Source of the DNA: Chloroflexota bacterium
GTDB lineage: Bacteria; Chloroflexota; UBA4733
Assembly (NCBI GenBank): GCA_023381555.1
Contig: JAMCRV010000093.1
Coordinates: forward strand, 1-43,631
Direction: 5' to 3'
DNA length: 43,631 nucleotides
Position numbers and translations under genes: made by a program. Each line of letters begins with the position of its first letter. Position 1 is the first letter of the stretch. Shown here one piece after another: positions 1-7,818 of the stretch. The notes beneath the pieces are model-generated. The model was not told the origin of the DNA. It did no database searches and saw nothing but the letters and a program-made list of their open reading frames with translations.

Positions 1-352
1 GCTGATAGACCGGCATGTTCGCGTGCTTGCCCTTGATGTCCCAGAGAGCCATGTCGACACCGCTCAGGGCATTGCCAAGGACCGGGCCATTGCGCCAGTA
101 GGAGCTCACGAACGAAGATTGATAGATGTCCTCGATTCGTTCGGGGTCTTTGCCGATGAGGAATGGGCGTAGATAGTCGTTCACGGCACTGGCCACTGCG
201 AGTGGTCGCTGAGTGAAGGTCGCGCACCCCCAGCCATAGAGACCTGGTTCGCTCGTTTCCACCTTGACGACGGCGAGCCGGATGCTATTTGGCGCGGTCA
301 GTACGACCTTCACATCGGTGATCTTGAGATCTGGCACTCCTCGTTCGCTCAC
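1..352 (-). CDS. Mannonate dehydratase / RspA-like enolase-superfamily protein, 5' part only
   Basis: This frame is missing from the ORF track because the gene runs off the left edge; I translated it by hand. About 117 codons are present. They contain blocks typical of the N-terminal capping domain and first barrel strands of the ManD/RspA branch of the enolase superfamily: [69 protein letters not shown]. Family members dehydrate D-mannonate or D-gluconate to 2-keto-3-deoxygluconate with Mg2+, though some have little activity. The metal ligands and catalytic residues lie beyond the edge, so activity cannot be judged. I chose GTG at 352 because GGTGGAG precedes it at normal spacing; a second GTG at 337 is possible. 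The product would feed the KDG kinases and KDPG aldolase at the other end of the window. Confidence 0.85.
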   Translation of the reverse strand, partial: MSERGVPDLKITDVKVVLTAPNSIRLAVVKVETSEPGLYGWGCATFTQRPLAVASAVNDYLRPFLIGKDPERIEDIYQSSFVSSYWRNGPVLGNALSGVDMALWDIKGKHANMPVYQ

Positions 353-662
353 GTCCCACTCCACCCTTCGAGCACTTCACCGTTCTGACCCGCACTGTCA
401 AGACCGATTGTAGTGACCGTATGACCTTCCTGCGAGAGCAGCGCCACGGCGATCGCCCACGTGCCGGCAAAGTAGTGAATAGGCAGTCTTCTTACAATCG
501 GCGGCGCTGCCCGGCGCTCATGCCACGCACGATACTTGCCGGCGTATCTTTTACCGTGTCTTCAACCCAGATGCAGGATAGTCACCAAGGTGTACTGCAC
601 AGTGCGGAGTGGCACTTTTCAGAAGTGCACGCACGGCGCGAAGTCTGTGAAAGGAGTTCACT
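353..662. other. Divergent intergenic region between the ManD-like and SQR-like genes
   Basis: No gene is clearly supported here. On the minus strand a frame stays open for about 70 codons and ends in a TGA overlapping the GTG of the ManD-like gene (GTGA). Its translation (for example GTWAIAVALLSQEGH) is unlike any family I recognise, and it lacks a good start, the first in-frame GTG being at 447. It could be a relic or chance. A TACAAT box on the minus strand (407-412) is a weak -10 candidate for the ManD-like gene. Two dyads lie upstream of the plus-strand gene: GCAC-A-GTGC (597-605) and GCACTT-ttcag-AAGTGC (612-628). They could be operators. AAGGAG at 651-656 is the ribosome binding site of the gene at 663. 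Confidence 0.4.
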
Positions 663-1928
663 ATGAGTGCCACTGGAGTCCCCAGGGCGGTTGTTCTTGG
701 CGGTGGCTTTAGTGGTTTGGAGGCAGCATTTCTCCTCCGTCAGCGGCTTGGTGACAAGGTGGACCTGACGCTGATCTCCGATCAGGAGGAGTTCATCTTC
801 AAGCCCAACACCATCTACATTCCGTTCGGCTTGGATCCACGCTCACTTGCCATTCCTCTGGCGCTGCCATTGAAGCGGAAGAAGATCCAGTTCGTGCAGG
901 CGCACGCTCACGAAGTGGACCCCGTCGCAAAGCGCGTGGAAGCCGACCACGCTGCCTACCCGTACGACTACCTCATCGTCGCCACGGGTGCGACGATGCG
1001 TCCTGAGGAGATCCCAGGCCTCGGAACATACGCGAAGACGATCTTTACTCCCACCGCGATGCTTGAGCTGCGACCTGCCTTCCACGACTTGCTCACCGCG
1101 GCTGTGGAAGGCAAGCGCCAGCGGGTGCTCTTCGTTGTGCCGCCCAACAACAAGTGCTCCGGACCACTCTATGAGATGATTATGATGCTCGATTCGTGGC
1201 TCCGTAAGCACGGCGCGCGGGGGCACGTCGACCTTATCTGGACGACGTACGAGCACTCCTTCATCCAGGCATTCGGACCGCGCCTGCATACGACCGTGCT
1301 CGGCGAGTTCACACAACGCAAGATCGAGGGGCATACGGATTTTGTGGTAGAGAAGATCGAGCAGGGCAAAGCAATCTACCGCAATGGTGAAGAGGTGCCG
1401 TTCGATCTCCTGGTGTCTTTCCCTCCATATGCGGCGGCTACGGCTTTTCCGGGGTTGCCTGCTGATGAGCGCGGGTTCCTCCAGACCGATCAGGACACCC
1501 GACAGGTTCGCGGTTTTCCGGAGATCTATGCCGTTGGTGATGCCGGCGACTTTCCTGTCAAGCAGGCCTTCCTGGCATTTCTCCAGGGCGACGTAGCCGC
1601 CGAGCGGATTGCAAGTCTGGTGCAGGGGCGGATTCCCGAGGTGACCTTTGATCCGGTGAGCATGTGTGTCATGGAGGAGTTCAATCGGGCGACTTTTGCG
1701 CAAGTGCCCTTGCGCGTCACAGGCAGGCCTGATCTCCCTGTGGAAGTCCGGCCAGAGGCAATGGGAGACTATCGCGTAGGAACGTCACGAGCCTGGCGTG
1801 CCGGCAAGGCGATGCTTGGCATGTACCTTCCGTGGCGTTTCCGGGCTGGAAATCCTTTCCATAGCGGCTTGCCGTGGAGAGGCATGGAGCTGGGCCTCAA
1901 GGTGATGTCCACTGTGCTGGCAAGCTGA
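663..1928 (+). CDS. Sulfide:quinone oxidoreductase-like FAD/NAD(P) oxidoreductase
   Basis: A 421-residue two-dinucleotide-binding flavoprotein. The N-terminal FAD motif is VVLGGGFSGLEAA (residues 10-22), the ATG segment (YLIVATGA) is near 104-110, and the second FAD contact (IYAVGDAGDFPVKQA) is near 288-302. Two cysteines sit where sulfide:quinone reductases and flavocytochrome c sulfide dehydrogenases keep their redox-active pair: C165 in NNKCSGPLYE and C335 in SMCVMEEF. Type II NADH dehydrogenases lack these, so sulfide oxidation with electrons passed to membrane quinone is the best guess. No third catalytic cysteine near position 128 is seen, as in some SQR subtypes. The ATG is preceded by AAGGAG at good spacing. 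The gene stands alone and ends before a strong hairpin. Confidence 0.78.
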   Translation: MSATGVPRAVVLGGGFSGLEAAFLLRQRLGDKVDLTLISDQEEFIFKPNTIYIPFGLDPRSLAIPLALPLKRKKIQFVQAHAHEVDPVAKRVEADHAAYPYDYLIVATGATMRPEEIPGLGTYAKTIFTPTAMLELRPAFHDLLTAAVEGKRQRVLFVVPPNNKCSGPLYEMIMMLDSWLRKHGARGHVDLIWTTYEHSFIQAFGPRLHTTVLGEFTQRKIEGHTDFVVEKIEQGKAIYRNGEEVPFDLLVSFPPYAAATAFPGLPADERGFLQTDQDTRQVRGFPEIYAVGDAGDFPVKQAFLAFLQGDVAAERIASLVQGRIPEVTFDPVSMCVMEEFNRATFAQVPLRVTGRPDLPVEVRPEAMGDYRVGTSRAWRAGKAMLGMYLPWRFRAGNPFHSGLPWRGMELGLKVMSTVLAS

Positions 1929-1978
1929 CAGCCCATCTGGCGATGCTCTTCTTTCGTCAGTTACGGGCCGGCGGTGAT

Positions 1979-2009
1979 AGCGGGGAAAACCTCAGGGGTT
2001 CTCCCCGCT
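1979..2009. terminator. Strong hairpin between convergent genes
   Basis: The arms AGCGGGGAAAACC and GGTTCTCCCCGCT pair over 13 positions with one G-T/A-C type mismatch around a 5-nt loop (TCAGG). It lies between the SQR-like gene and the convergent methyltransferase. There is no T-run, so it may act as a bidirectional or factor-assisted terminator, or as an mRNA 3'-end stabiliser. Confidence 0.6.
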
Positions 2010-2082
2010 TAGCCCTGGATGTACTTTCGTGGTGCGGGTAATCCGTGCTGACGACAGCAACGGTACGGTGTCAACAGATGTC

Positions 2083-2685
2083 TCACGCGTTGGCGCGTGG
2101 CTCAGCGATCACTGCGTACGTAGGCTCGATGCTTTGCGGGGGAGGAGACCCGGGAAAGAAGGTGGGAGCGAAGGCCGTGAACCCTGCGGCTGCAGCTTCA
2201 GCGACCACAACTCCGGGCGTGAGCCGGTGCGGCGATGGATCGTCTCCAGGCACGTGCCACTCGATGACGAGGAGTCTACCATTCGGGTGTAGCACCCGCC
2301 GGACCTCTGTCAACACGAGTATGCGCACGGGAGGTGTGAGGTCGTGGAGGAGCAAGGCGACGATCGCGGCATCGAGTGAGTGGTCCTTGAGGGGCAGGTT
2401 TGTAGCGCTGGTCTCCACGACCTGGACGTTGCCGAGCCCTCGCTCGCGTGCCTTCGCGGCGACGTAGCGGGTCATGGCAGGCTCTTGATCGATTGCCCAG
2501 ACAGTCCCCTTAGGGCCGACGCGCTCGGCGGCGGGCAGCGTTAGGAATCCCGGCCCGCATCCAATGTCACCAACGGTCGCTCCTGCGGCGATCCGGACCA
2601 ATGACAAAAGAGAGTCAGGCGGCGACAATCGTTCTCGATCAGAGCCGCTCAGTTTCTCGATCCACTCCTGGTCAAAACGGGGCAT
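2083..2685 (-). CDS. Class I SAM-dependent methyltransferase (UbiE-like fold)
   Basis: 200 residues. The SAM-binding motif I is VGDIGCGPGFLTLPAA (about 58-73), followed by the acidic end of strand 2 (VWAIDQEP, about 82-89) and the motif-IV-like DAAIVALLLHDL (about 110-120) with VRRVLHPNGRLLVIEW after it. This is the Methyltransf_11/25 layout. The substrate cannot be read from sequence. A GGAGGA sits 9 nt before the ATG inside the end of the upstream reductase gene, only 5 nt apart. It is therefore probably the last gene of the glcDEF-metF operon. Coupling to a methylene-THF reductase hints at one-carbon metabolism, but that is inference from position only. Confidence 0.75.
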   Translation of the reverse strand: MPRFDQEWIEKLSGSDRERLSPPDSLLSLVRIAAGATVGDIGCGPGFLTLPAAERVGPKGTVWAIDQEPAMTRYVAAKARERGLGNVQVVETSATNLPLKDHSLDAAIVALLLHDLTPPVRILVLTEVRRVLHPNGRLLVIEWHVPGDDPSPHRLTPGVVVAEAAAAGFTAFAPTFFPGSPPPQSIEPTYAVIAEPRANA

Positions 2686-2690
2686 GCTGC

Positions 2691-3659
2691 TTAGTCCTCC
2701 TCCACGCGTGAACGCGACTTCTTTGGGGTTAGCACTGGCTTTGACCGGTCAGGCCGGGGCAGAAGTTCCGCTCCTTCCACTACGTGGGGAATCGCCTTGC
2801 TCCAGTTGATAGTCATGAGGTGGACGCCGGCAACTCCAGGTATCGAACGGAGGATACGAACGGTTTCAATTGCGAGCTTGATCCCTTCTCCCGCAGGATC
2901 TGGGGCATTGCGCAGGCGCGCGATCACTTGATCGGTGATACCGATACCGTTGACGTGCTCTCGCATATATAGGGCTGACTCCACAGAACGTACGAGCATC
3001 ACACCAGCGAGTACCGAGGACCGCTCTGTAATGCCCAGCGACTGGGCATCCTTCATCCAGCATTCGAAGCGAGCCACATCGAAGACTGGTTGCGTCTGGA
3101 TGAATTGAGCACCGTGCTCGATCTTTCGTAACGTACGATCGGGAGATTCGATGTTCGGGTTGGCGACGGCACCGACAAAAACCTGAGGTGGCTCGCGAAG
3201 GGGGGTTCCCGATGAGAAGGTGGCTTCATCACGCATCGTACGCAATGCTTCGAGGAGCTTGAACGAGTTGAAATCAGGAACGTTGCGGGCATCGGGGTGA
3301 TCGCCGAGCTTCGGCGGATCTCCAAGTAGCGCGAGGATATTGCGGACGCCGAGAGAGGCCATCGAGAGCACGTCTGACTGTAGAGCGATGCGATTGCGGT
3401 GCTGGCAGGACATTTGTACGACGGCCTCATAGCCGTGCTGTTCGAGGATGATGCCAGCTCCCCAACTGGACATGCGCGCCAGACCACGCTGATTGTCGGT
3501 TACATTGATAGCGTCGACAAAGCCGTTAAGATGGCGTGCTGACCGAACGACTAAATCGCTACTGGCGCCCTTCGGAGGAGCGATCTCGCCAGTGACGACG
3601 AATGCGCCAGCCCGGAGTAAGCTCTGCAGGTGACTGACGGGTGCAGGATCTCTAGTCAT
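2691..3659 (-). CDS. metF: Methylenetetrahydrofolate reductase
   Basis: 322 residues, a normal length for the bacterial single-domain enzyme, a TIM barrel that binds FAD. It reduces 5,10-methylene-THF to 5-methyl-THF. Visible blocks: VVTGEIAPPKGAS (about 20-32), AINVTDNQRG (about 51-60), VQMSCQHRNRIALQSD (about 80-95), ILALLGDPPKLGD (about 107-119), VGAVANPNIE (about 161-170) and GAQFIQTQPVFDVARF (about 183-198). The conserved QTQ/D and GD segments fit MetF. The start ATG overlaps the stop of glcF (ATGA), so translation is probably coupled. Linkage to glycolate oxidase suggests use of C2-derived one-carbon units (glycolate to glyoxylate to glycine to methylene-THF); this link is inferred. Confidence 0.88.
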   Translation of the reverse strand: MTRDPAPVSHLQSLLRAGAFVVTGEIAPPKGASSDLVVRSARHLNGFVDAINVTDNQRGLARMSSWGAGIILEQHGYEAVVQMSCQHRNRIALQSDVLSMASLGVRNILALLGDPPKLGDHPDARNVPDFNSFKLLEALRTMRDEATFSSGTPLREPPQVFVGAVANPNIESPDRTLRKIEHGAQFIQTQPVFDVARFECWMKDAQSLGITERSSVLAGVMLVRSVESALYMREHVNGIGITDQVIARLRNAPDPAGEGIKLAIETVRILRSIPGVAGVHLMTINWSKAIPHVVEGAELLPRPDRSKPVLTPKKSRSRVEED

Positions 3660-4966
3660 ACGGAGCGGTAGGCTTCATCGAGCAAATCCACAATGTGCAG
3701 AACGCGCACGCGCTTGCCTTGCTCGCGTAAGCCAGATGCGACCTGCATAATGCAGCCAGGGTTCGCCGAAATAATGGTATCGGCCCCGGTCTGCAGGGCA
3801 TTCTTGAGCTTGCGCTCCAGCAGCCGCCGGGAAAACTCGGGCCGGATGACGTTGTAAATGCCAGCAGAGCCGCAGCAGAGCGAAGACTCTTCCATCTCTA
3901 CAAGACGGACCCCGGGAATCTTGGCGAGAAGTCGTCGCGGTGCTGCTGTGATTCGCTGAGCGTGTGCCAGGTGGCAGGGCTCTTGATAGGTCACGACCCG
4001 GTCGAGGCGTCCGGGTGGCACGAGGTCAAGCGTGTCCAGGAACTCGCTGACGTCGCGAACAGATGCGGAGAAGCGCTCGGCGCGCCTGGACCACTCAGGA
4101 TCGCCGTGGAAGAGGTGACGGTACTCCTTGAGTGCAGCACCACAACCTGCTGCATTGACGATGATGGCATCGAGCTCGAGCCGCTCGAAAGCCACAATGT
4201 TCCGCTTGGCATTCTCACGACCGGTGCCGGCTTCTCCAGCGTGAAGGGCTAAGGCGCCGCAGCAGCCCTGATCGGGAACGGCGACAACCTCGCAGCCGTT
4301 GCGCGCCAGCACACGTGCGGTGGCCTCATCGGTAGGGGCAAACGCCGTAGACATGATGCAGCCGGTGAAGAGCCCGACGTGGTGATGGGGGCTACCCTGC
4401 GGTTGCCAGCGCTGGCCCGAGGGGATGACGAAGCGCAGAGGCACCTCGGGCAAGAGCGCATCTTGTTTGTCGAGCCCCAACAGCTTGAGCATCCCTGTCC
4501 TGCGTACCAGAGTCCGCAGCCCGGAGTGCTGGTAGAGGGCGATGGCGCCAGAGGCGAGGCGAAACATCCGCATGTCTCCGAAGACTCTGACGAAGATGAA
4601 GGTGCGGAACATTCGCTGCCAGAGGGGGCGCGGATGCGCTTGCTCTATCTGGGCACGGGCCGGCTCGACAAGCTGGCCATACTGTACTCCAGATGGGCAC
4701 ACAGCTTCACAGGCGCGACAGTTGAGACACTGATACATCTGCTCGCGAACGACGGCCGCGCGCAGATCAAGCCGGCCGTCCGAGACGGCTCTCAGCAAAT
4801 GAATACGCCCTCTTGGTGAGGACGCCTCACTGAAGGTCAACTGGTACGTAGGACAAGTCGGCAGGCAGAATCCACATTGGACACACCGGTCGATGATGCT
4901 CCGTGGCGGAGCATCGATCTCTGTGAAACCCATCGCCTTTGCTGTTGGGGCCGTCACTATTGCCAT
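3656..4966 (-). CDS. glcF: Glycolate oxidase iron-sulfur subunit GlcF
   Basis: 436 residues. Two ferredoxin-type 4Fe-4S motifs lie at the N-terminus: CVQCGFCLPTCP (about 28-39) and CLNCRACEAVCP (about 79-90). Two cysteine-rich CCG domains follow: FTGCIMS ... QGCCGALALHAGE (about 200-250) and YQEPCHLAHAQR ... SSLCCGSAGIY (about 330-375). This is the standard GlcF/GlpC layout. It carries electrons from the flavin subunits to the quinone pool at the inner face of the membrane. AAGGGGAG precedes the ATG at short spacing. It lies 40 nt after glcE and overlaps metF by 4 nt. Confidence 0.92.
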   Translation of the reverse strand: MAIVTAPTAKAMGFTEIDAPPRSIIDRCVQCGFCLPTCPTYQLTFSEASSPRGRIHLLRAVSDGRLDLRAAVVREQMYQCLNCRACEAVCPSGVQYGQLVEPARAQIEQAHPRPLWQRMFRTFIFVRVFGDMRMFRLASGAIALYQHSGLRTLVRRTGMLKLLGLDKQDALLPEVPLRFVIPSGQRWQPQGSPHHHVGLFTGCIMSTAFAPTDEATARVLARNGCEVVAVPDQGCCGALALHAGEAGTGRENAKRNIVAFERLELDAIIVNAAGCGAALKEYRHLFHGDPEWSRRAERFSASVRDVSEFLDTLDLVPPGRLDRVVTYQEPCHLAHAQRITAAPRRLLAKIPGVRLVEMEESSLCCGSAGIYNVIRPEFSRRLLERKLKNALQTGADTIISANPGCIMQVASGLREQGKRVRVLHIVDLLDEAYRSV

Positions 4967-5006
4967 CCGTCTCCCCTTGTCCGCACTGCATCGCTATCCA
5001 TAGTGT

Positions 5007-6305
5007 CTAAAGGTGGCCAATGAAGCGGCCCCGATTGAGTAGGCGGTGGGGATCGAACTCTGCCTTGATGCGTCGCATGAGATCGAATCCAGAGGGCAGC
5101 TGACCCCAAAGGTTGACCTCGCCTTTCAGGTTGCCGGGTGCTGCCAGAATGAGCGCATTCGCGTGTCCTTGTGTGAGAGACTCCCATAGCGGCCGGAATG
5201 CTGCCGTGAGATCGCTGCCAGCCAATCGGGCGAAGAGGGTACCATCGCCCGCGTGAGCCACCACGCTGCAATCCAGGTTGTTGCTATGGGCCAAACTTGT
5301 GACTGTACTGACAAGGTTTGACAATCCACTGGGCTGAACCGAGATGCGGATCAGCACTCCTTCGTTGCTGGCAGTTCCCGGACTGATGAATGAAGCACAG
5401 TCTTGCCACAACTCTTGCGCTTCTGTAGCACCTAGCGTTGTCGTACGACATCCGTGAGAGTCAGCCAGACGGTGAAGGTCGGTGAGCTTGCGCTGAGCAC
5501 CCGCTTGTGACCCCGTGATTCGCTCCGCGAGGCGCCAGTCGGTGGCTTCATCGCGAAGTGACGAAGGGCCCAGCAGCTCGATGCTATCCAGTGAGAGCTG
5601 CGAGGTTGCTAAGGTCGCCGCCAGTGACAGAAGTGCGTTCAGAGGACCTGTTATAACAGTCGTGATGTCGACGGGTCGCTGGGTGAGCACCTTGAAGTTG
5701 AGCCGGAGGAGAACTCCCAGTGTCCCTAAGGCTCCGAGATGGAGCTTCATCAAGTCGTAGCCTGACACGTTCTTGACGACCTGACCGCCCGCCTTCGCAA
5801 CCGTTCCGTCAGCGTAGGCGATCACTACGCCAATGAGGAGATCACGATAGCTACCAGTCCCAAATCGGCGCGGCCCTGTCAGATTGGCTGCTACGAGACC
5901 ACCGATAGTAGCCCGATCGGTGCCGGCCGCATCGAACGGGAGCATCTGACCGTGCGCCGCAAGTGCAGCACTGATCTGAGCGAGGGTGCAACCTGCCTGA
6001 ACGGAGATCGTGAGATCTGCTGGCTCGTAGGTGATGATCCTATTCAAGCCGCGCGTCGATAGGACGATGTCAAGCACCTCGGGAGGGTACCCAATCTCTT
6101 GCAAGGTCCCGCCCCCGTACGGAGCGAGCGTCAGCTGACGAGCGCTGGCAGCTTTGAGAGCGGCCGCGACCTCCTCCTCAGTGGTGGGGAGGAGCACAAC
6201 CCTCGGGGCGACGCCTTGAATCGAAAACTGCTCGGTGGCCGCGCCAGACAGCGAAGGACACCCAAAATCCGTGAGATCGAAGGGAGGTGTGGCCTCAGAC
6301 GGCAT
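5007..6305 (-). CDS. glcE: Glycolate oxidase FAD-binding subunit GlcE
   Basis: 432 residues with a PCMH/VAO-type FAD-binding domain. PTTEEEVAAALKAA (about 40-53), the nucleotide loop LAPYGGGTLQEIG (about 61-73), PADLTISVQAGCTLAQISAAL (about 95-115) and GTDRATIGGLVAANLTGP (about 128-145) are typical. GGQVVKNVSGYDLMKLHLGALGTLGVL follows near 170-200. It is shorter than GlcD and lacks most of the FAD-oxidase C domain, as GlcE does. It pairs with GlcD to oxidise glycolate to glyoxylate. It overlaps the 3' end of glcD by 11 nt, and GAGGGG precedes its ATG. Confidence 0.9.
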   Translation of the reverse strand: MPSEATPPFDLTDFGCPSLSGAATEQFSIQGVAPRVVLLPTTEEEVAAALKAASARQLTLAPYGGGTLQEIGYPPEVLDIVLSTRGLNRIITYEPADLTISVQAGCTLAQISAALAAHGQMLPFDAAGTDRATIGGLVAANLTGPRRFGTGSYRDLLIGVVIAYADGTVAKAGGQVVKNVSGYDLMKLHLGALGTLGVLLRLNFKVLTQRPVDITTVITGPLNALLSLAATLATSQLSLDSIELLGPSSLRDEATDWRLAERITGSQAGAQRKLTDLHRLADSHGCRTTTLGATEAQELWQDCASFISPGTASNEGVLIRISVQPSGLSNLVSTVTSLAHSNNLDCSVVAHAGDGTLFARLAGSDLTAAFRPLWESLTQGHANALILAAPGNLKGEVNLWGQLPSGFDLMRRIKAEFDPHRLLNRGRFIGHL

Positions 6306-7740
6306 AGATCCCCTCTTTGGCCAGCCGGGCGGCTACTCGCTGATCCCGCACTTCACCACAGCCGCGCAATGGAGGAAAGATCTTGTCCGGGTTGAATAGC
6401 TGACGCGGGTTGAAACAGTCTCTCAGCCGGGCCATCACTGCGAGGTCTTCTGTCGTGTACAGGAAGGCTATGTGTTCCCGCTTTTCGAGGCCGATACCGT
6501 GTTCGCCCGACACAACACCACCCTTTTCGACACAGAACCGCAAGATCTCCAAGCCACCACGGAGCGTTCGCTCGATGTTGGTCGGATCCTGGCGATCGAA
6601 GAGAATGTTGGGGTGGAGGTTGCCATCCCCCGCGTGGAAGACGTTTGCGATTGGGAGACGGATGTCGCGGGATACCTGTTCAACGAACTGAAGCGTCTCC
6701 GGAAGCTTGGTCCGTGGTACAACGCCGTCCTGGATGTAGTAGTTCGGTGCAAGGCGTCCGAGCGCCCCGAGCGCTCCCTTTCGCCCGGCCCACAGGGCAG
6801 CACGCTCGGCTGCGCTCCGCGCTCGTCTGACCTCGCCGGCACCGTGATTGCGACAGATGGTTGAGACTTGATCGACGAGCTCTTCGACGGCTTCGCGCAA
6901 GCCATCAAGCTCAACGAGCAGCACGGCGCCCGCATCAGGAGGGTAGCCGGCGTGATACGCAGCCTCGATCGCCTGACAACACAGCCCGTCCATCATCTCC
7001 AGTGCCGCGGGAATGATCCCAGCACCGATGATCGCTGAGACAGTGTTGGATGCCTCATCGACTGATCTAAAGATTGCGAGGAGCACTTGTGTATCTTCTG
7101 GCAGCGGCGTGAGCCGTACCGTGACCTCGGTAGCGATCCCGAACGTGCCCTCCGATCCCACAACCGTGCCTGTCAAGTCCAATCCGTGCTGATCGCCATC
7201 AGCTCCAGACGTATGGATGACATCTCCCGTAGGAAGGACTAGCTCGAGGTCGAGGATGTGATTAGTCGTTGCACCGTAGGAAAGGCAGTGAGGCCCCCCC
7301 GAGTTCTCAGCGACGTTGCCGCCAATGGTACACACCTTCTGACTTGAGGGATCGGGAGCGTAGAAGAAGCCCGCATGTTCCGTGTAATGAGTGAGATCAG
7401 CATTGATCACCCCGGGCTGGACGGTCGCCCGCCGATTCGCATAGTCGATTGACAAGATGTGGTTCATTCTGGTGGTGACGATGACAATGCCGCCTTTAAT
7501 TGCTATTGCGCCACCAGAGAGGCCGGTGCCTGATCCACGCGGCACTACTGGCAGGTCAAAACGGTTGGCGAGCTTGACGATCTCCACAACTTGCTGCGTC
7601 GTCTGAGGCAACACTACAGCAGCCGGGAGGTGACGGTCGAGCGAGGCGTCGTACTCATACACGAGCAACTCTGCAGGATGGCTCACGACACTGTCTGCAC
7701 CAACGATATTCTGGAGTTGAGAGATGAGATCATTGTGCAC
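6295..7740 (-). CDS. glcD: Glycolate oxidase catalytic subunit GlcD (FAD-linked 2-hydroxyacid dehydrogenase)
   Basis: A VAO-family flavoprotein. The FAD site is LPVVPRGSGTGLSGGAIAI, with QPGVINADL and the long IGGNVAENSGGPHCLSYGAT loop after it, then TGTVVGSEGTFGIATEVTVRL. The C-terminal catalytic cap has NVFHAGDGNLHPNILFD and SGEHGIGLEKRE, which carry the substrate and metal histidines of GlcD and D-lactate dehydrogenases. Substrate may be glycolate or D-lactate; glcE and glcF next door favour glycolate oxidase. The track starts at 7794, but no ribosome site precedes 7794 or the ATG at 7764. GTG 7740 has GGAGGA about 10 nt upstream and gives a normal 481-residue protein. Confidence 0.92.
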   Translation of the reverse strand: MHNDLISQLQNIVGADSVVSHPAELLVYEYDASLDRHLPAAVVLPQTTQQVVEIVKLANRFDLPVVPRGSGTGLSGGAIAIKGGIVIVTTRMNHILSIDYANRRATVQPGVINADLTHYTEHAGFFYAPDPSSQKVCTIGGNVAENSGGPHCLSYGATTNHILDLELVLPTGDVIHTSGADGDQHGLDLTGTVVGSEGTFGIATEVTVRLTPLPEDTQVLLAIFRSVDEASNTVSAIIGAGIIPAALEMMDGLCCQAIEAAYHAGYPPDAGAVLLVELDGLREAVEELVDQVSTICRNHGAGEVRRARSAAERAALWAGRKGALGALGRLAPNYYIQDGVVPRTKLPETLQFVEQVSRDIRLPIANVFHAGDGNLHPNILFDRQDPTNIERTLRGGLEILRFCVEKGGVVSGEHGIGLEKREHIAFLYTTEDLAVMARLRDCFNPRQLFNPDKIFPPLRGCGEVRDQRVAARLAKEGIYAV

Positions 7741-7818
7741 GGATTTGCTTTCCTCCAGGACCATTGTACTGAGCAGGCCGCGAACTTGCAGCATCGGAGA
7801 GCTTGTTGTCGTATTGCC

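Noticed and set aside
421-666. 81-aa plus-strand ORF overlapping the SQR start
   Set aside because: It has no ribosome site or motif and overlaps the promoter region.
843-1703. Long minus-strand ORF (286 aa) opposite the SQR-like gene
   Set aside because: It lies wholly antisense to a clear flavoprotein, has no motifs and reads like a shadow frame.
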